From Marisediminicola antarctica (GTDB lineage: Bacteria; Actinomycetota; Actinomycetes; Actinomycetales; Microbacteriaceae), in assembly GCF_009930795.1 (NCBI RefSeq), contig NZ_CP017146.1, forward strand, positions 2,356,001 through 2,420,000: a stretch of DNA of 64,000 nt, given 5' to 3'. Numbering within the stretch: position 1 is the stretch's first letter; every line of letters begins with the position of its first letter. Made by a program: the position numbers and the translations under genes. A model generated the notes under the pieces. The model saw nothing but the letters and a program-made list of their open reading frames with translations. It was not told the DNA's origin and searched no databases. This document shows positions 1 to 7,917 of this stretch, piece after piece.

Positions 1-213
1 GGAGTAGTCAGCGCCGGGCACACCCGCGCGCCGGTACTCGAAGTCGTCGCTCCCCGATACGAGTTCCCAGACCTGCTCCACCCCCGGCTCGCCCATCGCA
101 CGAACGAAGCTCTTCTGGGGCATCCCCTCGATGAACTCGAGTTCGACGGTTTCGGCGTTCTCGCCGTCATCCTCACCCTGGACGAGGCGCGCGGTATACA
201 TGGAATCAGTCAT
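1..213 (-). CDS. Hypothetical protein, 5' part only (runs off the window)
   Basis: An open frame on the minus strand starts at the ATG at 211-213 and is still open at base 1, giving the first 71 residues. The visible part is acidic and begins MTDSMYTARLVQGEDDGENA; no domain, signal peptide or membrane segment is recognisable. It is transcribed away from the carbonic anhydrase, so the 130 bp between 213 and 345 should contain both promoters. Codon use is typical of the neighbourhood. I do not recognise the family and infer no function. Confidence 0.6.
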   Translation of the reverse strand, partial: MTDSMYTARLVQGEDDGENAETVELEFIEGMPQKSFVRAMGEPGVEQVWELVSGSDDFEYRRAGVPGADYS

Positions 214-344
214 GCGTCGACCGTAGTCGAGACCCGCGGACGATCGTGAGGGCCTTGACTGGCGATCAGGCTGCACCCGAATGACCCGCGGGACCAGTGG
301 ATGTGAAGATGGATACATCGCCTCTAGACAGTAAGGACCTCCAG

Positions 345-836
345 ATGACCATCACCGATGAACTACTCCGCAACAACGAGCAGTACGCCGCCCAGTTCTC
401 TGGCCCGCTGCCATTGCCGCCGAGCCGACACCTCGCCGTGCTGGCCTGCATGGATGCCCGGATCGACGTCTACCGGGCACTGGGGTTGAACGAGGGCGAG
501 TCGCACGTCATCCGCAACGCTGGCGGTGTCGTGACGGAAGACGGTATCCGCTCGCTCGCGATCAGCCAGCGGCTGCTCGGAACCGAGGAGATCATCCTCA
601 TCCACCACACCGACTGCGGCATGCTCACTTTCACCGATGACGGGTTCAAGCAGAGCATCCAGGACGAGGTCGGAATTCGCCCCCCGTGGGCCGCCGAGTC
701 GTTTCCCGATCCGTTCGACGACGTGACGCAGTCGATCAACCGGATCATGGCGAGCCCGTTCATTCCTCAGAAGGGTTCCGTGCGCGGATTCGTCTTCGAT
801 GTCGCCACGGGCAAGCTCATCGAGGTGACTGTCTAG
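345..836 (+). CDS. Beta-class carbonic anhydrase
   Basis: The 163-residue product should interconvert CO2 and bicarbonate in the cytoplasm. The zinc site of beta-carbonic anhydrases is visible: Cys35-x-Asp37-x-Arg39 in the stretch ACMDARID, then His88 and Cys91 in HHTDCGM. The length matches the small actinobacterial beta-CA subfamily. The frame is open upstream to an ATG at 297, but the ATG at 345 is preferred because AAGGA lies about 10 bases before it and the homologous region begins there (MTITDELLRNN). It is a single gene between a divergent hypothetical protein and the MoxR/VWA pair, with no sign that it belongs to either. Confidence 0.9.
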   Translation: MTITDELLRNNEQYAAQFSGPLPLPPSRHLAVLACMDARIDVYRALGLNEGESHVIRNAGGVVTEDGIRSLAISQRLLGTEEIILIHHTDCGMLTFTDDGFKQSIQDEVGIRPPWAAESFPDPFDDVTQSINRIMASPFIPQKGSVRGFVFDVATGKLIEVTV

Positions 837-893
837 CTGGCATGGGGCGGATTCACTGCCTCGACCGGTGGGACGCGGCGTAGGTTTGCTGGG

Positions 894-2279
894 GTGACGA
901 TACCTACCCCGGCAACGGTCGGCGAGCTCCGCGCCTCGGGCCATGTGCAGAAGACCCTCCGCGTCGAGATTCGCGACAATCTCCTGGCCGCCCTGCGCGA
1001 GGGCCGCGATCCGTGGCCCGGCCTGCACGGGCTCGACTCCACCGTCATCCCACAGCTCGAGCGTGCACTCATCGCCGGTCACGACATCGTGCTGCTGGGC
1101 GAGAGGGGACAGGGCAAGACCCGCCTGTTGCGCACGATGGTCGGTCTGCTCGACGAGTGGTCTCCGGTGATCGCGGGGTCCGAGCTCGGCGAGCATCCGT
1201 TCGACCCCATCACGGTGACGAGCCGTCGCCGCGCCGCCGAGCTGGGCGACGATCTGCCGGTCGCCTGGCGTGGACGCGACGAGCGTTATTCCGAGAAGCT
1301 CGCCACCCCCGACACAAGCGTCGCCGACCTGATCGGCGACGTCGACCCGATGAAGGTCGCCGAGGGCCGCAGCCTCGGCGACCCCGAGACGATTCACTTC
1401 GGCCTCATTCCGCGCAGCCACCGGGGGATCGTGGCCATCAACGAGCTGCCCGACCTCGCCGAGCGCATTCAGGTCGCGATGCTCAACGTGATGGAGGAGC
1501 GCGACATCCAGATCCGCGGCTACGTACTGCGACTCCCTTTGGACGTGCTGGTGCTGGCCACCGCCAACCCGGAGGACTACACGAACCGGGGTCGCATAAT
1601 CACCCCTCTGAAAGACCGCTTCGGCGCCGAGATCCGCACCCACTATCCGACCGAGCTGGTCGACGAAATCGCCATCATCGGGCAGGAGTCCGACCTCGTC
1701 GCCGACGTTCCCGACTACCTCGTCGAGATCCTCGCCCGCTTCACCCGTGCCTTGCGCGGCTCGAGCGCGGTCGACCAGCGCAGTGGAGTCAGCGCCCGCT
1801 TCGCGATCGCCGGCGCCGAGACCATCGCTGCGGCCGCCATACACCGCGCCACCCGCCAGGGTGAGACGGATGCCGTGGCCCGCCCGGTCGATCTCGAGAC
1901 GGCCGTCGACGTGCTCGGCGGCAAGATCGAGTTCGAATCGTCCGAGGAGGGGCGGGAGGACGAAATTCTCGACCACCTGCTGCGTACCGCGACGGCCGAG
2001 ACGGTGAGGGCGCACTTTCGCGGGGTCGACTTCTCCGTGCTGGTGGAGGCGATCGAGGCCGGTGCCCTGGTCACGACGGGCGAGCAGGTCACCGCTCGCG
2101 CCTTCCTCGACGGGCTGCCGGTGCTCGGCGAGTCCGAGCTGTATGACGAGGTCTGCGACCGGGTCGGTGCGATGAGCGACGGGCAGCGGGCAGGTGCCAT
2201 CGAGTTGGCTCTCGAGGGACTCTACCTGCAGCGTCGGATCAGCAAGGAGAGCGGCGGGGGCGAGACGACCTATGGGTAG
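894..2279 (+). CDS. MoxR-type AAA+ ATPase (magnesium-chelatase ChlI-like)
   Basis: A 461-residue AAA+ ATPase of the MoxR/ChlI type. Walker A is GERGQGKT at residues 69-76; the Walker B region near residues 180-186 reads AINELPDL; a sensor-1-like segment follows in LATANPEDYTNRGR. MoxR ATPases usually act as chaperones with a von Willebrand factor A partner, inserting metals or remodelling a target complex, and such a partner starts inside the end of this gene (8-bp overlap). Translation is assigned to the GTG at 894, where homology starts; the Shine-Dalgarno match is weak. No target enzyme gene is adjacent, so the substrate is unknown. Confidence 0.88.
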   Translation: MTIPTPATVGELRASGHVQKTLRVEIRDNLLAALREGRDPWPGLHGLDSTVIPQLERALIAGHDIVLLGERGQGKTRLLRTMVGLLDEWSPVIAGSELGEHPFDPITVTSRRRAAELGDDLPVAWRGRDERYSEKLATPDTSVADLIGDVDPMKVAEGRSLGDPETIHFGLIPRSHRGIVAINELPDLAERIQVAMLNVMEERDIQIRGYVLRLPLDVLVLATANPEDYTNRGRIITPLKDRFGAEIRTHYPTELVDEIAIIGQESDLVADVPDYLVEILARFTRALRGSSAVDQRSGVSARFAIAGAETIAAAAIHRATRQGETDAVARPVDLETAVDVLGGKIEFESSEEGREDEILDHLLRTATAETVRAHFRGVDFSVLVEAIEAGALVTTGEQVTARAFLDGLPVLGESELYDEVCDRVGAMSDGQRAGAIELALEGLYLQRRISKESGGGETTYG

Positions 2280-4275
2280 GGCCAACCGTCGACTCACCCG
2301 CGCCGCCCGCTACGGCAGGTACGCGGGCGGGCCCGATCCGCTCGCCCCGCCCGTCGACCTGGCCGAGGCGCTCGACGCCATCGGCGAGGACGTCATGGCG
2401 GGCTACTCGCCCGAGCGGGCGATGCGCGAGTTCCTGCGGCGCGGCGGCACCGACCGGGCCGGCCTCGACGACCTGGCCCGCAGGGTGGCCGAGCGCAGGC
2501 GGGAGCTGACCCGGCGGCACAACCTCGACGGCACCCTTGAGGAGGTCAGGGAGCTGCTCCAGAAGGCGGTCACGGCCGAACGCGCGCAGCTCGCCCGTGA
2601 TGTCGACCTGGACGACGGCGACCGGATGCTGGCCGAGATGCAGCTCGAGAACCTCCCGGCATCCACTCCCGCGGCGGTCAGCGAACTGGGCGACTACGAC
2701 TGGCGCAGCGGCGAGGCCCGCGCCGACTTCGAGAAGATCAAGGATCTGCTGGGCCGGGAGATGCTCGACCAGCGATTCGCAGGAATGAAAAAAGCGCTCG
2801 AGAACGCCACCGACACCGACCGGGCCGCGATCAACGAGATGCTCCGCGATCTCAATGACCTGCTCGCCGCGCACGAGAGCGGCGACGACACCCCCGACCA
2901 GTTCGACGAGTTCATGGACAAGCACGGCGACTTCTTCCCGGAGAATCCCGCAAACATCGACGAGCTTCTCGACGCGCTCGCCCAGCGCGCCGCCGCCGCC
3001 GCGCGGATGCGCAACTCCATGACCCAGGAGCAGCGCGACGAGCTCGACGCGCTGGCCGGGCAGGCCTTCGGCTCACCCGAGCTCATGCAGTCGCTCGCTC
3101 AGCTCGACGGTCACCTCCAGGCGTTGCGCCCGGGGGAGGACTGGGGCGGCTCGGAGCGCATGGAGGGTGGGGAGGGGCTCGGCCTGGGCGACGGCACGGG
3201 CGTGTTCCAGGATCTCGCCGACCTCGACGAGTTGTCCGAGCAGCTCACGCAGTCATACAGCGGGTCGAGCATGGACGACCTCGACCTCGACAAGCTGACC
3301 CGGCAGCTCGGCGACGTGGCGGCGGCCGACGCCCGCACGCTCCAGCAGCTCGACGCTGCGCTTCGCGATCCCGGCACCATGAAGCGCGGTTCCGACGGTG
3401 CGCTCAGGCTGACGCCGAAAGCAATGCGCCAGCTCGGTAAGGCGCTATTGCGCGATGTCGCGGCCCGGATGTCCGGGCGCCAGGGCAACCGTGATGTGGC
3501 GACCGCCGGTGCCGCGGGGGAGTTCTCGGGGGCCACCCGCGAGTGGGCCTTCGGCGACACCGAGCCGTGGGACGTGACCCGCACGATCACCAACGCCATC
3601 GCCCGTACGGCGGGGGAGGGCAGCGGGACCGCTGCGGGCATCCGGCTCGAGATCGGCGACGTCGAGGTACAGGAGACCGAGGCCCGCACACGGGCGTGCG
3701 TGGCGCTGCTGGTCGACACGTCGTTCTCGATGGCCATCGACGGCCGGTGGGTGCCGATGAAACGCACCGCGCTCGCGCTCCACACGCTCATCACGAGTCG
3801 TTTTCGCGGCGACGACCTTCAGCTCATCGCCTTCGGCCGTGTGGCGGAAGTCATGGAGATCGAGCACCTCACCGGCCTCGACGCGGAATACGAGAAGGGC
3901 ACCAACCTGCATCACGCCCTGATGCTGGCGAATCGGCACTTCCGCCGGCATCCGACCGCCCAGCCGGTACTGCTCATCGTCACCGACGGCGAGCCGACCT
4001 CGCACCTCGAGGCCGGCGGCGACGTCTTCTTCAGCTACCCGCCACACCCGGTGACGGTGGCCCTGGCCGTGCGCGAGCTCGACAACTCGATGCGCCTCGG
4101 CGCACACACGACCTTCTTCCGCCTCGGCGAAGACCCGGGGCTCGCCCGGTTCGTCGACTCTCTGGCGACGCGGGTCGGCGGCAGCGTCGTGGCACCCGAG
4201 CTCGACGACCTGGGTGCCGCGGTAGTCGGCTCGTATCTGGGTTCGCGTCGGCGGGATGGCGGGGTCAGCGCCTGA
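2272..4275 (+). CDS. VWA-domain protein, partner of the MoxR ATPase
   Basis: This 667-residue protein is translationally coupled to the MoxR ATPase: its ATG at 2272 lies inside the end of that gene (stop 2277-2279). The N-terminal two thirds are charged and helical. The C-terminal third is a von Willebrand factor A domain: the MIDAS signature DTSFSM begins near residue 482 and a second metal-site loop, TDGEPT, lies near residue 571. The pair resembles the ChlI/ChlD-like or CoxD/CoxE-like ATPase/VWA couples that remodel metalloenzymes or membrane complexes. No signal peptide or membrane segment is seen, so a cytoplasmic role is expected. The gene ends 54 bp from a convergent gene. Confidence 0.85.
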   Translation: MGRANRRLTRAARYGRYAGGPDPLAPPVDLAEALDAIGEDVMAGYSPERAMREFLRRGGTDRAGLDDLARRVAERRRELTRRHNLDGTLEEVRELLQKAVTAERAQLARDVDLDDGDRMLAEMQLENLPASTPAAVSELGDYDWRSGEARADFEKIKDLLGREMLDQRFAGMKKALENATDTDRAAINEMLRDLNDLLAAHESGDDTPDQFDEFMDKHGDFFPENPANIDELLDALAQRAAAAARMRNSMTQEQRDELDALAGQAFGSPELMQSLAQLDGHLQALRPGEDWGGSERMEGGEGLGLGDGTGVFQDLADLDELSEQLTQSYSGSSMDDLDLDKLTRQLGDVAAADARTLQQLDAALRDPGTMKRGSDGALRLTPKAMRQLGKALLRDVAARMSGRQGNRDVATAGAAGEFSGATREWAFGDTEPWDVTRTITNAIARTAGEGSGTAAGIRLEIGDVEVQETEARTRACVALLVDTSFSMAIDGRWVPMKRTALALHTLITSRFRGDDLQLIAFGRVAEVMEIEHLTGLDAEYEKGTNLHHALMLANRHFRRHPTAQPVLLIVTDGEPTSHLEAGGDVFFSYPPHPVTVALAVRELDNSMRLGAHTTFFRLGEDPGLARFVDSLATRVGGSVVAPELDDLGAAVVGSYLGSRRRDGGVSA

Positions 4276-4329
4276 GTAGTGCGGCCGCCGGTGCCGCCCC
4301 CCACCCTGGGATCGCCGACGGGGCATCAG

Positions 4330-6156
4330 TCATTTCTCGTCGTCGCGGCGGTGGAGTGCGTTTTTCACCCGGCCGATGCCCTCGACGGCCATCGCTGTGG
4401 CGGAGTCCTTGATCACGTTCAATCCCATCGGGTCGCCCTTGAGCAGCGCCTTCGCTGTGTTGATGGCATACTCGGCCGTGATGTGGGGCGGCAGCGGGGG
4501 CACGTTCCGACTCACGTACGCGTCGATCACCGTCACGCCGGGGTGCGCAAAGGCCTCGTCCCAGGCCGCAGCGGCCTGGTCGTCCTTCGTGACCTTGATG
4601 CCCTTGAAACCGAGGAGCTCTGCGTAGCCGGCGTAGTCCATCGTCTCGACGTCCTGCGAGCCGCGCCACAGGGGGTTGCCATCTTCGGTGCGCATCTCCC
4701 ATGACACTTGGGCGAGGTCATCGTTGTGCATGATCGCGATGATCAGCTGTTTGTTGGACCATTTCGCAAGGTACTTCTTGACGGTGATGAGCTCGTTCAT
4801 TCCGAGCATCTGGAACGCACCGTCGCCGATGGTGCAGACGACGGTGCGGTCGGGGAAGGCGAACTTCGCCGCCGTCGCGTATGGCATCGCCGCGAGCATG
4901 GTGGCGAGGCGACCGGAGAGGTCGCCCATCATGCCGCGACGCAACCGGATGTGGTGGCCGTACCAGTCGGCCGTGGTGCCGGCGTCGCAGGTGACGATCG
5001 CGTTCTCGGGCAGGCGCTGGTTCAGCTCATGGAAGACACGGCGCGGGTTGACGCCGTCGTCGTAGCCGATCATCGCTTGATCGTGCATCTCGCGCTCCCA
5101 GTCGACCATGTCGGCGGCGATCTTCTCCTGCCAGGAGCGGTCCTCTGCGCGCGCGAGCAGGGGGATGAGCGCCTGCAGCACGGCTTTGACGTCGCCCCAG
5201 AGGTTCAGTTCGGTCGGGTAGCGGATGCCGAGTTGCTCGGGTTTGAGGTCGACCTGAACGGCGCGGGCCTGCCCGGTCGCGGGCAGGAACTGGCCGTAGG
5301 GGTAGTTGGAGCCGAGCAGGACGAGGGTGTCGCAGTCCTTCATCTGATCGAGGCTCGGCTTGGACCCCAACAGTCCCAGCTGTTGGGTGTGCCAGGGGAT
5401 GTCGGAGGGGACGACCTGCTTGCCGCGCAGGGCGGTAATGATGCCGGCGCCGGCGAGGTCGGCGGCCTCGAGGACCTCGTCGGTGGCACCTCTGGCACCG
5501 TGGCCGACGATGAAGCTGACCTTCGACCCGGCGTTGATGATCTCGGCCATCTTCACGATCTCTGACAGGGGCGGTGTGATCGCGGTCGACGGGGCGACGG
5601 CGCTCGAGCGCGAGACCCAGTTCTCGGGCTCGGGCTCGCTCCATTTCATCGCCTGAACGTCGTGGGGCAGAATGACGACGGCCGGCTGCAGTCGCAGTCG
5701 TGCGGTGCGGAACGCTGTGTCGATGACCGCTTGCGCCTGGTCGGGCGAGACGATCGTCTGCACGTAACAAGCCATATCGGCGAAGACCCGCTCAAGATTG
5801 TTTTCCTGCTGCACGAACGTGCCCAACGAGGCCAGCCCTTGCTGGCCGATGATCGCGACGACCGGCTGATTGTCCATCTGCGCGTCGTAGAGACCATTCA
5901 GCATGTGGAAGGCACCCGGGCCGGAGGTGGCAATGCACACGCCGACCTCTCCGGTGAACTTCGCGTGGGCGGTCGCCATCAGCGAGCAGATCTCCTCGTG
6001 CGTCGGGCGGATGTACTCAACGCCTTTTCCCTCCCGCTCGGCCTTGCCGAGCATGCCGTCCATTTCGCCGATCCCGTCGCCGGGAAACCCGAAGACGCGG
6101 CTGACACCCCACTCCTTGATGCGCTGGATGATGAACTCGCTCACATTCATTGCCAT
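4330..6156 (-). CDS. Thiamine-diphosphate-dependent enzyme, pyruvate oxidase (PoxB)-like
   Basis: A 608-residue enzyme with the three-domain layout of the pyruvate oxidase/acetolactate synthase family. The N-terminal PYR domain has the catalytic glutamate in IRPTHEEICSLMA; the C-terminal PP domain has the ThDP/Mg motif starting TIGDGAFQMLGM near residue 443. Overall character is closest to quinone-dependent pyruvate dehydrogenase (PoxB), which oxidises pyruvate to acetate and CO2, but the substrate cannot be fixed from sequence. The ATG at 6156 is followed by a second ATG two codons on; a GGATCC-type purine-rich stretch lies just upstream. A GMC oxidoreductase remnant lies 28 bp upstream on the same strand and may have been its operon partner before truncation. 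Confidence 0.8.
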   Translation of the reverse strand: MAMNVSEFIIQRIKEWGVSRVFGFPGDGIGEMDGMLGKAEREGKGVEYIRPTHEEICSLMATAHAKFTGEVGVCIATSGPGAFHMLNGLYDAQMDNQPVVAIIGQQGLASLGTFVQQENNLERVFADMACYVQTIVSPDQAQAVIDTAFRTARLRLQPAVVILPHDVQAMKWSEPEPENWVSRSSAVAPSTAITPPLSEIVKMAEIINAGSKVSFIVGHGARGATDEVLEAADLAGAGIITALRGKQVVPSDIPWHTQQLGLLGSKPSLDQMKDCDTLVLLGSNYPYGQFLPATGQARAVQVDLKPEQLGIRYPTELNLWGDVKAVLQALIPLLARAEDRSWQEKIAADMVDWEREMHDQAMIGYDDGVNPRRVFHELNQRLPENAIVTCDAGTTADWYGHHIRLRRGMMGDLSGRLATMLAAMPYATAAKFAFPDRTVVCTIGDGAFQMLGMNELITVKKYLAKWSNKQLIIAIMHNDDLAQVSWEMRTEDGNPLWRGSQDVETMDYAGYAELLGFKGIKVTKDDQAAAAWDEAFAHPGVTVIDAYVSRNVPPLPPHITAEYAINTAKALLKGDPMGLNVIKDSATAMAVEGIGRVKNALHRRDDEK

Positions 6157-6183
6157 GTCGGATCCTTTCGCTGGTGGTTTCGG

Positions 6184-6340
6184 TCAATTCGCGAGGTTGC
6201 CACCGGCGGCGAGCCGGTCGGCCGCCCTGGCCGCGACGGCCATGACGATCAGCGCCGGGTTGGCGCTTCCCTGCGTCGGGAGGATGCTGCCGTCGGTGAT
6301 CATGAGGTTGGGGACGGCGCCCTCGCCTAGTAGCAGGGGC
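6184..6340 (-). pseudogene. Truncated GMC oxidoreductase, C-terminal tail only
   Basis: Reading the minus strand into the TGA at 6184-6186 gives about 50 residues typical of the C-terminus of glucose-methanol-choline oxidoreductases: VPNLMITDGSILPTQGSANP followed by an Ala-rich helix, which is the family's substrate/FAD-closing segment. No start codon or FAD-binding N-terminus is present; upstream the sequence changes character and leads into an unrelated hsdR remnant. It is therefore the end of a roughly 500-residue gene cut off by recombination. The orientation and spacing suggest it once preceded the thiamine-diphosphate enzyme. Confidence 0.75.
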
Positions 6341-6625
6341 AGTGTCGTGTCGTGGCCCTTCCAAGTTTGTTCGAGAGCCTAATTCGCGTGCGAAGCGTTC
6401 GCTAGAGGTCACGACGAGGCGGCGGCAGTCTGACCTGATGCCGACACTGGTGGAGTTGCTCCAACGTGAAGCGCCCACACTGCGAAAGCGTCGGCAAAGC
6501 CTCCATGCGCACCATCGGCGCTATCGGCGCTATCGGCGGCAACATAGTCAACTACCTGATCCCCGCCCTCGCCCTCGTCTGCGAAACCTGCGCAAGATGA
6601 TCGGATTTGTCAGAGAGAACCTCGC
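6341..6625. other. Non-coding junction between two gene remnants
   Basis: No convincing gene. The stretch joins the GMC oxidoreductase tail to the hsdR tail and carries a short tandem repeat, ATCGGCGCT, around 6516-6540. It probably marks the breakpoint of the event that removed the rest of both genes. Confidence 0.5.
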
Positions 6626-6880
6626 GGAGGGATTCTGGTCCAGATCGCCCGCGACCTTGCCGATGTCAGGCGGCGCGATGTGCGCGCCGACTGGACCGCG
6701 CGTGACGAAGTGCGGGCCATACTGCGCGCGTCGATCAAGCGTCTGCTCGTGAAGAACGGCTATCCGCCGGACAAGCAGCCCGACGCGATCCGGCTCGTGA
6801 TGGAGCAGATGAAGACGATGGCGCCGCGGTACACGGAGGACCGGACCGAGGACCGCTACGCGGCAACAACCGAGAAATAG
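6626..6880 (+). pseudogene. hsdR 3'-end remnant, copy 1
   Basis: The frame ending at the TAG at 6878-6880 encodes about 84 residues that closely match the C-terminus of the intact HsdR at 47355-50537: QIARDLADVRRRDVRADWTA aligns with QIARDLVDVMRRDVRTDWTV, and the shared segment KRLLVKNGYPPDKQPDAIRL is identical. It has no start or upstream motor domain, so it cannot encode a restriction subunit. It has the same orientation as the intact gene and as a second remnant at 16081-16278, and is followed by a 66-bp palindromic repeat also found after that second remnant. Confidence 0.85.
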
Positions 6881-6883
6881 AAG

Positions 6884-6949
6884 GCGTCTGCGCCCGTACG
6901 GAGCATCCGCCCCCGCACGACCGGGGGCAGACGCGACGTACGGGCGCAC
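6884..6949. repeat. 66-bp palindromic repeat, copy 1
   Basis: This 66-bp sequence recurs at 16288-16353 with a single mismatch. It starts GCGTCTGCGCCCGTACGG and contains two downstream arms that can each pair with that same left arm, so it can fold into two alternative hairpins. In both places it lies just downstream of an hsdR tail remnant. It could be a transcription terminator carried with hsdR, a REP-like element or a recombination site. Confidence 0.8.
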
Positions 6950-7089
6950 AGGTCGCACAACGCCACCCCAGCAAGCACCGCCACCCCAGCAAGCACCGCC
7001 ACCCCAGCCTCAGCGGAAGACCGGGCATAACGCGAACCTTGCCGAGTACGACGGCGAGGGATGCGAATCCGTCCCGGCGTGCCCGGCGC

Positions 7090-7494
7090 CTATGGCTGGG
7101 GTTGCGGGATGATCTGACACACAGTCCCTGCTGAGCAGTCGGCTGGGTCGAGGTTCTGGCTGACCTCAATGAGGTGCTGCAGCTCTGATTCGAGGCGAGC
7201 GAGTTCTCGTTGCCGGTCACGCACATCTTCGAGCTTCCCGGCGAGGAGTGTCGCGACATGCCCGCATGGCACAGCGCCGGCGTCACGGAGCGAAATGATG
7301 CCGCCGATGTCGGTCAGCGACAGCCCGGCACCCTGTGATGCCCGGATGAACCGTAGACGAGAGACAGTGGCCTCGTCGTACTGGCGGTAACCGTTCGCTT
7401 CACGTGCTGCGGAAGGCAGGAGTCCCCGGCGTTCATAGAATCTGATGGTTTGCGCGTTCACCCCGGCGACAAGGGCAAGATCTCCAATTCGCAT
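7090..7494 (-). CDS. MerR-family metal- or thiol-responsive regulator
   Basis: A 134-residue MerR protein. The N-terminal winged helix-turn-helix is clear (MRIGDLALVAGVNAQTIRFY, then ERRGLLPSAAREANGYRQYD), followed by the long dimerisation helix and a cysteine-bearing C-terminus. Cysteines lie at residues 77, 120 and 126. Metal sensors such as MerR and ZntR use three cysteines, but their spacing (about 35 and 9-10) differs from the 43 and 6 here, so the effector is uncertain. The ATG at 7494 is chosen because the MerR fold starts exactly there. The gene diverges from 7550-9270 across a shared operator, as expected for a regulator of those genes. Confidence 0.87.
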   Translation of the reverse strand: MRIGDLALVAGVNAQTIRFYERRGLLPSAAREANGYRQYDEATVSRLRFIRASQGAGLSLTDIGGIISLRDAGAVPCGHVATLLAGKLEDVRDRQRELARLESELQHLIEVSQNLDPADCSAGTVCQIIPQPQP

Positions 7495-7510
7495 AGTCCC
7501 AGTGAACCAC

Positions 7511-7541
7511 TTGACCTTGCACCACAGTGCAAGGTTTATCG
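7511..7541 (+). promoter_or_regulatory. MerR-type operator and promoter with a long spacer
   Basis: A -35 element TTGACC (7511-7516) is followed by a perfect 9-bp inverted repeat ACCTTGCAC-CACA-GTGCAAGGT (7514-7535), then a -10-like TTATCG (7536-7541). The 19-bp spacer occupied by the dyad is the hallmark of MerR-activated promoters, where the regulator untwists the DNA. The predicted transcription start falls at about 7548-7550, that is, at the ATG of the next gene, so the mRNA may be leaderless. Confidence 0.8.
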
Positions 7542-7549
7542 TGAGTGCT

Positions 7550-7852
7550 ATGGAGGAGATCACGTTGCAGTACTTCGATGGATGCCCGAACTGGACCATT
7601 GCCGCGGAGCGGCTGGCCTCGATCGCCCAGACGCACCCCGATATGACGGTGACCCACCAACTGGTGGAGACCCCCGAGGACGCGGGGGCGATCGGTTTCC
7701 GCGGATCACCGAGCATCCTCGTCAACGGCACAGACGTGTTCCCGGACCCGTCGGCCCCTGTTGGGCTCGCCTGCCGCATCTACGTCACACCCGACGGCTT
7801 CGCCGGTGCGCCAACGCTCGAGCAACTTCAGGCGGCGATCCGCGCGAGCTGA
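7550..7852 (+). CDS. Small thioredoxin-fold protein of the MerR-controlled operon
   Basis: A 100-residue protein beginning MEEITLQYFDGCPNWTIAAE. The beta-strand followed by GCPNW and the later GSPSILVNGTDVF segment (with the family's cis-proline position) indicate a thioredoxin fold; actinobacterial relatives are often annotated as thioredoxin or alkylmercury-lyase-like. Only one cysteine is present in the active loop, so it is not a normal dithiol oxidoreductase; a thiol carrier or metal-binding role is possible. A GTG in frame at 7541 is an alternative start, but the ATG at 7550 coincides with the predicted transcript start. It precedes the flavoprotein by 65 bp on the same strand. Confidence 0.75.
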   Translation: MEEITLQYFDGCPNWTIAAERLASIAQTHPDMTVTHQLVETPEDAGAIGFRGSPSILVNGTDVFPDPSAPVGLACRIYVTPDGFAGAPTLEQLQAAIRAS

Positions 7853-7917
7853 GCAGCACAACTGCGAGCAGGACCACGATGTTGTCCGGCCATAGTGCCG
7901 GCAGAAAGGAATTCCAC

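Noticed and set aside
363-2297. Long minus-strand open frame opposite the carbonic anhydrase and MoxR ATPase
   Set aside because: It is the GC-rich mirror of two clearly recognisable plus-strand genes; its translation has no domain and is rich in Arg/Gly/Asp.
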